Shown here piece by piece: positions 1 to 6,871 of a stretch of 32,923 nt of DNA. The position numbers and the translations under genes are program-made. Under the pieces are notes generated by a model, which worked only from the letters and a program-made list of their open reading frames with translations, was not told the DNA's origin and did not search any database. The DNA lies in assembly GCA_009784895.1 (NCBI GenBank), contig WQXJ01000027.1:1-32923 (forward strand), read 5' to 3'. Position 1 is the stretch's first letter; every line of letters starts with the position of its first letter. Source of the DNA: Micrococcales bacterium (GTDB taxonomy: Bacteria; Actinomycetota; Actinomycetes; Actinomycetales; WQXJ01).

Positions 1-107
1 AAACCGAAATGGCTATAGAAGGACACGTATTCACCGGGGAAAGCCCCATCAGCTCCACCGCCCAGGCCATCATCAACGCCATCCATTCAGCGGCAGGCCC
101 ACACTAA
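1..107 (+). CDS. 3' end of an unidentified gene (partial)
   Basis: An open frame enters from the left edge (first complete codon at base 3) and ends with TAA at 105-107, giving about 34 C-terminal residues. The end contains GESPISSTAQAIINAIHSAAG, read here only in part as a Gly-Glu-x-Pro segment followed by a helix ending in Ala-Ala-Gly. This weakly recalls the C-terminus of molybdopterin-binding xanthine dehydrogenase subunits, but the fragment is too short to assign. It converges on the kinase gene whose stop is at 208. The 100-base gap between them shows no clear stem-loop terminator. Confidence 0.4.
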   Translation, partial: TEMAIEGHVFTGESPISSTAQAIINAIHSAAGPH

Positions 108-207
108 AGTGGCACGAGTCGGGTCTAAAGGCGACGTCGTTGACATGGTCCACCGCGGCATGGACACCTGTGGCAATCCTCGAATCCGAAAAGCCAAATC
201 GGACGAC

Positions 208-2286
208 CTATTGAATCGTGGCGCAAGCGAAATAGCTCTTGCCGTCAAACGTGGCCTGGTCGGGATGAAACTGCCCGGCTTCGCAGTCGACCGAGTCACT
301 GACGAGCTTCTCGATTCTGCTTTGCGTAAGACGTTTACCTGAGATGGCGTTATTGTCGGCATCCTCCGGCAGCCCCCAGGGCCATTGAGGCCGGCGGAAA
401 TCGCCGCAGGGAGACCAGACCTCGGGGATTCCCCGGCTCTTTCCTGAGCTCTCGGTGTACGTGGGGTAGCAAACGCCTTCGGCCGGCAGGGGTGTAAAGA
501 GCAGCGGATCGCCCTCTGCGCTAGGCAGTGCCCAACAACTTGAGTTTCCGGGACAATCGCCAGCTACCACGAGTCTCACCGCCGCGCGCGGCTCTGCGCA
601 GTCCACTTCCTTTGACTTCCAGCCTTCGGGTGGCCCGGTGAGGAGCTCCCCGGGCGAAACCGATAGGCAGGTGCCAGCCACCAGGGTCGGTTCAGAATTG
701 CTCTTTGGGGTGGCCGCCCAAAAGACGCCGCCAACGACGGCGATCAGCGTTGCTGTGACTGCGATCAGCCCGCGACGCAAGGTCCGGTTGGGTTTTGGGC
801 CGGCGTCACGTTTGGGTTGGGGTCCTGGGGTGTCGCGACCCTCACCTGGCGGGCCGGTGTCGGCTGGCTCATTTGTGGCAGCGTCGTCATCTTTGGGCAA
901 CTGCCTGTCTGGTGGCGCAGCGCGGGTTTGGGCCAGCAGGGTTTCGTCGGGGTGTTTGCTGTCGGCTGCCAGCATTGCCGGGGCTGATGCCTCGGCCTGC
1001 TTGGTCGCATCGATTTGCCCGCTGGGTTCGGTTGGACTGGTCGCCCCGAGCTGTTCGACTTGCCCGGCCCGCCTGCCCGGTCCAGCTGTTCTCGGTGGTT
1101 CGGATTGTTCGCCGGGTTCAGCCTTTCGGGTTGGGCCTGTTGCCTCGACCTGTGAGGTCGGTTCGGCTGGCTCAACCCGTTCGCCCGGCCCGACCGGCTC
1201 GTCGAGTTCGGCCGGTTCAACCGGTTGGGCCAGTGCGTCCGGTTCGACCAGTCCGGCGGCCTGTTTGGTCGGTCCGGTGATGCCGTCCAAGACTGCCGGT
1301 TCAACTTGCCTAGTCAGTTCAGGTTGGTCAACCAGCCGAGGGTCACGCAACCGGGTCAATGTGATCTCGTCAGCGTCATCATCACTCACCGGCGAGGGCA
1401 TCGTATGGTTGGCATCATCCCGGATGACCATTCGGGTTGGGTCGATACCCAGTTCGGCTTGCACCCGCTGCAAAGCCCTGCCAAACACCAGAGCACTCGC
1501 GTAGCGCCGCTCGGGGTTTTTCGCCATCCCCACCGCCAGGACCCGGTCCAAACTGGCCGGACAATCCACCCGACCAACCGGAGGCAACACGTCGCGTTCG
1601 ATCCGCCCCATCTGAACTGTCGCAGTGTTATCCCCACCAGTAACCTCGAACGGCGCCCGGCCAGCCAACAGAGAATAGACCGTCGCCGCCAGGCCCCACA
1701 CGTCACTCGGCGGACCGGCGGTGGGTGGCTGTGTGAACGCTTCTGGTGGCGACCACGGTACCGACAGGCCTTCTACTTGGTCTGTGGATTGGCGGACCGA
1801 CACGGCGATACCGAAATCGGTGAGCACCGGGTTGTCATATTGGGTTACCAAAATGTTGGCCGGTTTGATGTCACGGTGTAACACTCCAGCCCGGTGGGCG
1901 GTTTCAACCGCACCAGCAATCTCCACACCGATACCCAACACTTCGCTGATGGTGCGGCGGACGGTACGCAGTCCAATGTTCAAAGAAGGTTTGGGACAGT
2001 ACTCCATGGCCAGGTAGGGGCGGCCGTCATCGGTTAGCCCACTGGTGTAAATGGTGGCGATATGCGGGTGGGTTGACAGTTCGGCCATCGTGTCAGCCTC
2101 AACCGTCAGTTGTTCGATCGCCTTGTCACCGAGGTCACTAGTGTGCAGGACTTTCAACGCGACTTGACGCCGCGGCGTGGACTGTCGATACAAAAACACT
2201 TCAGCAAACCCGCCCCGCCCCAACAACCCGACCGGCACAAACCCGGTGATCACAGGGGCGTCAAACAGACCGTCAGCATTGGACAC
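208..2286 (-). CDS. PknB-type membrane Ser/Thr protein kinase, eight-Cys ectodomain (paralogue 1)
   Basis: This 692-residue receptor-like kinase has a cytoplasmic catalytic domain (about 15-280) with glycine loop LGRGGFAEV (22-30), Lys45, the HRD loop at 137-139 with Asn144, DFG at 157-159 and an SPPE motif at 179-182, so it should be active. A Pro/Glu/Thr-rich, probably disordered linker (about 290-500) follows. One membrane helix (about 505-526) leads to an extracellular C-terminus with eight cysteines (540, 563, 578, 584, 606, 627, 668, 688), likely disulfide-bonded. No PASTA repeats are present. The start is GTG at 2286, with a purine-rich GAAGGGAAGGG upstream. A promoter-like element lies about 95-140 bases upstream, so it can be expressed apart from the kinase at 2466. 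The kinase domain is nearly identical to those at 2466, 18733 and 21160. The ligand is unknown. Confidence 0.93.
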   Translation of the reverse strand: MSNADGLFDAPVITGFVPVGLLGRGGFAEVFLYRQSTPRRQVALKVLHTSDLGDKAIEQLTVEADTMAELSTHPHIATIYTSGLTDDGRPYLAMEYCPKPSLNIGLRTVRRTISEVLGIGVEIAGAVETAHRAGVLHRDIKPANILVTQYDNPVLTDFGIAVSVRQSTDQVEGLSVPWSPPEAFTQPPTAGPPSDVWGLAATVYSLLAGRAPFEVTGGDNTATVQMGRIERDVLPPVGRVDCPASLDRVLAVGMAKNPERRYASALVFGRALQRVQAELGIDPTRMVIRDDANHTMPSPVSDDDADEITLTRLRDPRLVDQPELTRQVEPAVLDGITGPTKQAAGLVEPDALAQPVEPAELDEPVGPGERVEPAEPTSQVEATGPTRKAEPGEQSEPPRTAGPGRRAGQVEQLGATSPTEPSGQIDATKQAEASAPAMLAADSKHPDETLLAQTRAAPPDRQLPKDDDAATNEPADTGPPGEGRDTPGPQPKRDAGPKPNRTLRRGLIAVTATLIAVVGGVFWAATPKSNSEPTLVAGTCLSVSPGELLTGPPEGWKSKEVDCAEPRAAVRLVVAGDCPGNSSCWALPSAEGDPLLFTPLPAEGVCYPTYTESSGKSRGIPEVWSPCGDFRRPQWPWGLPEDADNNAISGKRLTQSRIEKLVSDSVDCEAGQFHPDQATFDGKSYFACATIQ

Positions 2287-4640
2287 CGAGCCAAACCCTT
2301 CCCTTCACCTCACCGTTCCTCCATGCCGGACCCGCCGCAGCAGAAGTCTCTGCGCAGCTGGCTCACCGCTTGGCCACCGTGATTGTCCCAGCCCGGCGGG
2401 TCATCAGGGAATGGGGAGACTCTCCGCTAAGCCACGACCAATGGCGGAACTGGCGAGCACGACCCCTAGTCGTTGAATGCGGTAGCACCCTCAAAGCCTG
2501 TGTTACCGATCCGTTTGGCGTAGCATTCGTCACGCCCCATGCCCTGAGCGGTACACCAGCCCAAGGCGCCCGCGGCGTCAGCATTGGCTTGGGGGACACT
2601 GATGACCCAGTAGCGTTGGCCGGGGCGATAGCAGGTCCACTGGTTTGAATCAGTCAGAACGGCATTGGGGTATCTGTCTCGAAACTCAAGAAACTGCTGC
2701 CAGATTTCTTCCGGCCCCCAGATTATGCCAGCCGCATCCATGCCGACGTACTTACTGGAGATTTGCGGTACCCAGTAGCCCTCTAGTTGTGCCGTGACCA
2801 TTGGAAAATCACCAGCGGCCTGACGCTCCAGGGCGGCCATTGCCGCCCGGTTGAGTTCCTCTGCGGTCAAGTCGCTCTCATTGGCGGGATAGGACTTGGT
2901 GCCGCCCATGGACTCGACCAAAGCGGGGTCATATGTCATCGGCGTGCCTAGCGGGGTGAGGGTGGCGCCGAGGTCGTGTTGCTCGGCTAAGGTCGCGTAG
3001 ATGGTGTCGAAATCCACGAGAATACGCATTCCTAGTGGCGCAATCCCCAGCGGTCTCTCTCCAATGAAGATGGTGCCAAGAGCCAATGGACCGTAGGCGT
3101 CTGACACCTCGACCTCATAGGTTGAGTGGTCCAAGATATCGCCGGCGGCGCAGGTCGCCTCCAGCCCGAGAGAAATCCTGCCGGCGGCGCCGAGCAGGCC
3201 GATCTCGTGAACCGTCACGGCTGGGGGAGTTGCGCATTTGGAGAGTGGTTCTGCGGCAGGGTTGCCTGATGAATCCGCCTGGTCTTCGCCATGCTGGCCA
3301 CTTTTCGCAACTCGATTGGTATCGGCCACCATGTCCGGAGGCGGGGTGCCGCGCTGGGCGAACCACCAGGCGCCAATACCCACACCGCTTGCCAGGAGCA
3401 AACCGGCCGCCACCAAGGCCGCAGTTAGCCCCAATCTGCGGGACTTTTTCGCAGGTGTGGTGTGCTCTGTGCCACAGCGGTTCTCGGTTGGTGTGCCCTT
3501 TACGGTCGGCTCGCCAAGGACCGCGCTGATGTTGTCGTTGGCTGACTGGTTGCCTGGCGCTGCGGGGACGGTTGGTGCCAGCAAAGTCTCGTCACATGGT
3601 CTTCGACCGGCCGATGCCGAGTGTTCAGGCGCGCTTGATTCGTCCGGCTGGGGATTGGCGATCCGTTGCGCGGTCGGATCTGCCTGACCGGTTTGTTCGG
3701 ATTGTCTGGTTAGTTCGGGCTGGTCAACCAGTCGGGGGTTGCGTAGGCGAGTCAACGTATCCTCGTGGCCGTCATGAACCTCGGCAACCGGCGGGGTGCT
3801 ATGGGTATCGGATTGGATGACCATTCGTGTTTGGTCGATACCCAGTTCGGCTTGAACCCGTTGCAAAGCCCGACCGAACACCAGAGCCGTGGCGTAACGC
3901 TTTTCGGGGTCTTTCGCCATGCCAACGGCTAGGACCCGGTCCAAACTGGCCGGACAATCCACCCGCCCGACCGGTGGCAACACGTCGCATTCAATCCGCC
4001 CCATCTGAACGGTCGCAGTGTTATCCCCACCGGTAACCTCGAACGGTGCCCGCCCAGCCAACAGAGAATAGACCGTGGCCGCCAGGCCCCACACGTCACT
4101 CGGCGGACCGGCTGTGGGTGGCTGTGTGAACGCTTCGGGTGGTGACCACGGTACTGACAAGCCTTCTACTTGGTCGGTGGATTGGCGGACCGACACGGCG
4201 ATCCCGAAATCGGTTAGCACCGGGTTGTCGTATTGGGTGACCAGAATATTGGCGGGTTTGATGTCCCGGTGTAAGACTCCAGCCCGGTGGGCGGTTTCAA
4301 CCGCACCAGCAATCTCCACACCAATACCCAACACTTCGCTGATGGTGCGGCGGACGGTACGCAAACCGATGTTCAAAGAAGGTTTGGGACAGTACTCCAT
4401 GGCCAGGTAGGGGCGGCCGTCATCGGTCAGCCCACTGGTGTAAATGGTGGCGATATGCGGGTGGGTAGACAGTTCGGCCATCGTGTCAGCCTCGACCGCC
4501 AACTGTTCGATCGCCTTGTCACCGAGGTCAGTGGTGTGCAGGACTTTCAACGCGACTTGACGCCGGGGTGTGGACTGCTGGTAGAGGAACACTTCAGCAA
4601 ACCCGCCACGCCCCAACAACCGGACCGGTTCAAACCCAGC
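1420..4640. repeat. Tandem kinase-domain duplication, left pair
   Basis: Two direct copies of about 830 bases encode the kinase domains of genes 208-2286 (about 1420-2245) and 2466-4679 (about 3810-4640). Stretches of 60-80 bases differ by a single base. The non-kinase parts of the two genes differ strongly, so identity is confined to the catalytic half. Confidence 0.85.
2382..2426 (-). promoter_or_regulatory. Predicted promoter with palindromic box, upstream of kinase 208-2286
   Basis: On the minus strand, -35-like TTCCCT (2406-2411) and -10-like GACAAT (2382-2387) are separated by 18 bases. A GGAGA-G-TCTCC palindrome (2415-2425) sits just upstream of the -35. A block of about 45 bases here is closely similar to the region upstream of the kinase ending at 23451, including the identical GGGCTGGGACAATC. 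The predicted leader is about 90 bases. This is a sequence-based prediction; the -35 is weak. Confidence 0.5.
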
Positions 4641-4679
4641 CACTTTGGGTGGGACAGCAGAGCCGCCAGCCGCATTCAC
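2466..4679 (-). CDS. PknB-type membrane Ser/Thr protein kinase with distinct sensor domain (paralogue 2)
   Basis: This 737-residue kinase has the same catalytic numbering as paralogue 1 (Lys45, HRD Asp139, DFG 157-159), a shorter linker (about 285-412) and one membrane helix (about 416-440). Its ectodomain of about 300 residues is unrelated to that of the other three close paralogues. The C-terminal part of the ectodomain (about 620-728) contains LEGYWVPQISSK, then Trp- and Tyr-rich segments and a WCxxQGMGxDECYAK ending. I recognise this arrangement from the C-termini of other actinobacterial proteins, where it looks like a SPOR-like or substrate-binding fold; that assignment is tentative. 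The start is GTG at 4679. It lies 58 bases after the EspG-like gene, so it is probably the last gene of the WXG100 transcription unit. It retains the linker motifs TLTRLRNPR and DETLLAPT. Confidence 0.93.
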   Translation of the reverse strand: MNAAGGSAVPPKVAGFEPVRLLGRGGFAEVFLYQQSTPRRQVALKVLHTTDLGDKAIEQLAVEADTMAELSTHPHIATIYTSGLTDDGRPYLAMEYCPKPSLNIGLRTVRRTISEVLGIGVEIAGAVETAHRAGVLHRDIKPANILVTQYDNPVLTDFGIAVSVRQSTDQVEGLSVPWSPPEAFTQPPTAGPPSDVWGLAATVYSLLAGRAPFEVTGGDNTATVQMGRIECDVLPPVGRVDCPASLDRVLAVGMAKDPEKRYATALVFGRALQRVQAELGIDQTRMVIQSDTHSTPPVAEVHDGHEDTLTRLRNPRLVDQPELTRQSEQTGQADPTAQRIANPQPDESSAPEHSASAGRRPCDETLLAPTVPAAPGNQSANDNISAVLGEPTVKGTPTENRCGTEHTTPAKKSRRLGLTAALVAAGLLLASGVGIGAWWFAQRGTPPPDMVADTNRVAKSGQHGEDQADSSGNPAAEPLSKCATPPAVTVHEIGLLGAAGRISLGLEATCAAGDILDHSTYEVEVSDAYGPLALGTIFIGERPLGIAPLGMRILVDFDTIYATLAEQHDLGATLTPLGTPMTYDPALVESMGGTKSYPANESDLTAEELNRAAMAALERQAAGDFPMVTAQLEGYWVPQISSKYVGMDAAGIIWGPEEIWQQFLEFRDRYPNAVLTDSNQWTCYRPGQRYWVISVPQANADAAGALGWCTAQGMGRDECYAKRIGNTGFEGATAFND

Positions 4680-4737
4680 CTAGTCGCCCCAGTCAACGCG
4701 CTCGTGCCGCTGCCGGGAATGGGCATCCTGGCAACCG

Positions 4738-5343
4738 TCAGGAGACCAGCTCGGGCCAGCGTAAAGCATCAACCACTTTGTCCCATGATCCATCAACCTT
4801 CACCGGTTCTGCTCCTTCAAGTTGAATGTGGTCTGCGTAGATGTTGACGACCACGGCGTCCTCCTGCGAGCATAAAGGACCACCCGCCCGAATCAGCTGT
4901 CCAGCGGGTTCTTCCCGGGCACCGGCGTCCTGGATGACCTCGAACGTCGACCTCAGGTTGTCTGCGGGATCGGCGTTGGCCAGGTCGCCAAGGGCAATGG
5001 CACCAAACGGCGTGGGCAGGATGCTCAGTCGCGCCGCTCCCTCAGGAGGAACCACCTGTGCCATGAGAAGGCATCGATTATCGTTGTTGCCGGGAACGGT
5101 GGCCAAGAAAAACAACAGCGACTCGTAAGCTGACAGGCGCTCCATAAGGTCCTTAAGTGGCTGAACTGGAGCCATTTCGTTTGCAGGGTCCAGGAGTTCC
5201 CTTTCAGTCAGGATAGCCAGTCCGCGACGCAAGGCTGTTCTCTCGTTTTGCGTCATGGACTCCGAGAAGGAGAACGGCCAAGATCCGTAGCCGTTGGCCA
5301 CTAGATAACCTATCTCGTCTTCCGTGAGTAATATCGAATCCAT
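4738..5343 (-). CDS. EspG-like / T7SS-associated small protein (tentative)
   Basis: This 201-residue soluble protein has no signal peptide or membrane helix. The start is ATG at 5343, with AAGGAAAC eight bases upstream. The N-terminal stretch (LTEDEIGYLVANG), then a helical ERTALRRGLAILTERELL segment, resembles the opening of EspG-family chaperones, which bind T7SS substrates in the cytosol and usually run to 250-300 residues. This protein is shorter. Its place directly after three WXG-type genes supports a chaperone or accessory role. I see no catalytic motif. The EspG assignment rests on short local resemblance and context, and an unrelated helical protein is possible. Confidence 0.5.
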   Translation of the reverse strand: MDSILLTEDEIGYLVANGYGSWPFSFSESMTQNERTALRRGLAILTERELLDPANEMAPVQPLKDLMERLSAYESLLFFLATVPGNNDNRCLLMAQVVPPEGAARLSILPTPFGAIALGDLANADPADNLRSTFEVIQDAGAREEPAGQLIRAGGPLCSQEDAVVVNIYADHIQLEGAEPVKVDGSWDKVVDALRWPELVS

Positions 5344-5411
5344 TTTGTGGTTTCCTTACTAGAGTCGGGCAAGGTGTTGCACTGGACCATAAAGACAGAC
5401 ACCAGCACCAA

Positions 5412-6068
5412 TCATGTTCGCATCCAGACATCGTACAGAATGGGTATGGCCTCATCTAGGTGCGTAATAACCCAGTAGTTGGTTGTGATGACTGTCTTCA
5501 AAGAGAGGTCCGGCGCTGGGGCTCCCTTAGTAATGCACTCCTGATAGTACCAGTTGAGCGTCTCGAGAAAGGTCCCTGGTATGTATGTCAAGCCGGTTGT
5601 TTTTGCCAAGGCGCCAACGATTTTCACGCCATCGTCAAGGATCGGGTTCCAAACCCGAAAGACTTTTTCTAGCCATTCTCGAAAACCAGGACTGTCATAC
5701 AATGGCTGGAGGGTGAAGTTTGGCGGTCCGTATTGTCTCACGAAATCGGTCAAGCTGGATGGGTTGCTTGTGCCTCGCGAAGTAGGTGTGGCGCGATCGA
5801 CCTTGCTGGCGTCTGATTGTTCTTGGGCGTTGCGATTGAGGGCGGTGGCGTTGGCTTGAAGCAGTTGGACGGCACCGCTCATGTCAGGGCGGTACTGGCT
5901 GTTCCAGGTGAGGCGGAACTTGGTTGCCAGTGGCCCAACCCATGCGGCCACTTGAATACCATTAGTCACTTTGACCGAGGAACGATTGAGCCTGTCAGAG
6001 GCCTCTCTGAACGTCTTGGCCATGTCACGCAATTGCTGAACATCGGCCCCATACATTTGTTTGCTCAC
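5412..6068 (-). CDS. WXG100-like domain fused to a C-terminal extension; candidate T7SS cargo
   Basis: This 218-residue protein has an N-terminal ~95-residue helical hairpin typical of the WXG100/ESAT-6 superfamily, with the turn motif Trp-Val-Gly at about residue 43-45. A Ser/Thr/Asn-rich hinge (about 95-110) follows. The C-terminal ~110-residue region is rich in Trp, Tyr and Phe; I cannot assign it. WXG-headed proteins with longer C-termini are commonly T7SS substrates (LXG/WXG effectors), so this is the best cargo candidate in the window. The start is GTG at 6068, supported by GGGAG seven bases upstream; a later ATG (6056) is the alternative. It begins 20 bases after the preceding WXG100 stop. 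No canonical YxxxD/E secretion signal is obvious. Confidence 0.8.
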   Translation of the reverse strand: MSKQMYGADVQQLRDMAKTFREASDRLNRSSVKVTNGIQVAAWVGPLATKFRLTWNSQYRPDMSGAVQLLQANATALNRNAQEQSDASKVDRATPTSRGTSNPSSLTDFVRQYGPPNFTLQPLYDSPGFREWLEKVFRVWNPILDDGVKIVGALAKTTGLTYIPGTFLETLNWYYQECITKGAPAPDLSLKTVITTNYWVITHLDEAIPILYDVWMRT

Positions 6069-6088
6069 GGTGTCTCCCAGTTATCTTT

Positions 6089-6352
6089 TTACGCAGAGGC
6101 TCTGGCCTGGGCTTCGGCATTGGACCTGGACTGGGCCGCGGTCAAGCGAAGCGAGGTGACTATTTGGTTCAGTTTTTGGCGGTGGCCCGCCCATTCTGCG
6201 CGGAACCTGTCCGCGTCCGGTCCTTGCCATTGAACCTTCGACATTTGGTTGGCTAGGTTCGTGATAACGTCTTGGATTTCGTCGGCTTCCTGGTCCATGC
6301 CGCGCGCCATGTCGTGTATCACCCGGACGTCTAAGCCCCAAAACTCACCCAT
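6089..6352 (-). CDS. WXG100 family protein
   Basis: This 87-residue protein has the family length. It is two predicted helices joined by the hallmark Trp-x-Gly turn (WQG, about residue 42-44) and ends in a helix rich in Ala, Gln and Arg. WXG100 proteins are small helical hairpins secreted by T7SS, often as homo- or heterodimers with a neighbouring family member. It opens with MGEFWGLDV, parallel to MAMWGLNV in the preceding gene, so the two are probably ancient duplicates that could form a pair. It lies 87 bases downstream of the first WXG100 gene, in the same direction. No signal peptide is present, as expected for this secretion route. Confidence 0.9.
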   Translation of the reverse strand: MGEFWGLDVRVIHDMARGMDQEADEIQDVITNLANQMSKVQWQGPDADRFRAEWAGHRQKLNQIVTSLRLTAAQSRSNAEAQARASA

Positions 6353-6439
6353 GTTGCTGTCCCTTCAGTCAGTTGCAGGAGTCATGTCAGCCGGATGGGC
6401 CTGGCTACCGCAGCAACCGGGCCCACCCGGAAGACGAGA

Positions 6440-6703
6440 CTATTTTGAAGCGGCCTCTTGCTCTTGAGCGTGCTTCCGCGACTGCTGGGCGGTTTCCTTC
6501 AGCGCATCCGATACAAGCCGCAGAGCTTTGCTGTACTTGCCGTCCCAGTCAGTGCGGAACCGTTGGGCGTCGGGGCCGGTCCACTCGGTGCTTTGCAGCG
6601 TGCTGGTCAGCGTCGACTGGATTTTGTCGATCTCGCCGGCCTTTTGGTCGAGTTGGGTCGCAAAGTTTTTGACCTGCTCAACATTCAAACCCCACATTGC
6701 CAT
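6440..6703 (-). CDS. WXG100 family protein
   Basis: This 87-residue WXG100 protein has WTG as its turn motif (about residue 40-42) and charged amphipathic helices on either side. A longer reading from 6760 is possible, but I place the start at ATG 6703: GAAAGGAA lies seven bases upstream (6711-6718), and the resulting MAMWGLNVEQ opening matches the next gene's MGEFWGLDV. It is the first gene of a transcription unit running through the second WXG100 gene, the WXG-fusion gene, the EspG-like gene and probably kinase 2466. It is preceded by a 168-base gap with a good promoter and palindrome. It is likely a substrate or structural partner of the ATPase encoded just upstream. Confidence 0.92.
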   Translation of the reverse strand: MAMWGLNVEQVKNFATQLDQKAGEIDKIQSTLTSTLQSTEWTGPDAQRFRTDWDGKYSKALRLVSDALKETAQQSRKHAQEQEAASK

Positions 6704-6805
6704 GATTATGTTCCTTTCAGATTTGGCGGTGACGGATTGGCCACTTTGGCCTGTTGCCACCTTTGGTTGGTGTGCCGCCCGGGGTTCCGAACGGCTCTGG
6801 AAAAC

Positions 6806-6850
6806 ACGCTAGAGGCTGCCTTGACCTGCGGCAATGGGGAGAACTCCCCA
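6806..6850 (-). promoter_or_regulatory. Predicted sigma-A-type promoter with abutting palindrome, upstream of the WXG100 genes
   Basis: On the minus strand, TTGCCG (6829-6834) and TAGCGT (6806-6811) are separated by exactly 17 bases. Directly against the -35 lies the inverted repeat TGGGGAGTTCTCCCCA (6835-6850), with seven-base arms and a two-base centre. The predicted leader to ATG 6703 is about 95 bases. No T-run follows the palindrome on either strand, so it is not an intrinsic terminator for the ATPase gene. A palindrome immediately upstream of a -35 is a usual activator position, though repression is also possible. Confidence 0.6.
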
Positions 6851-6871
6851 CTCCGAGCGCGAGCGGCACGG

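Noticed and set aside
30-49. GGGGAAAGCCCC in the first 50 bases as another copy of the promoter palindrome
   Set aside because: It lies inside a coding frame, the arms are shorter and no -35/-10 pair accompanies it.
638-1504. Long plus-strand open frames opposite the kinase linkers (also 795-1280, 18812-19735, 21464-22006)
   Set aside because: They mirror the Pro/Glu-rich linker codons of the minus-strand kinases, give Arg/Ser/Val-rich proteins without domains, and have no ribosome-binding sites.
6835-6850. Inverted repeat read as an intrinsic terminator of the ATPase gene
   Set aside because: No T-run follows on either strand, and a matching promoter begins at its edge. The same box appears upstream of other genes in promoter context.
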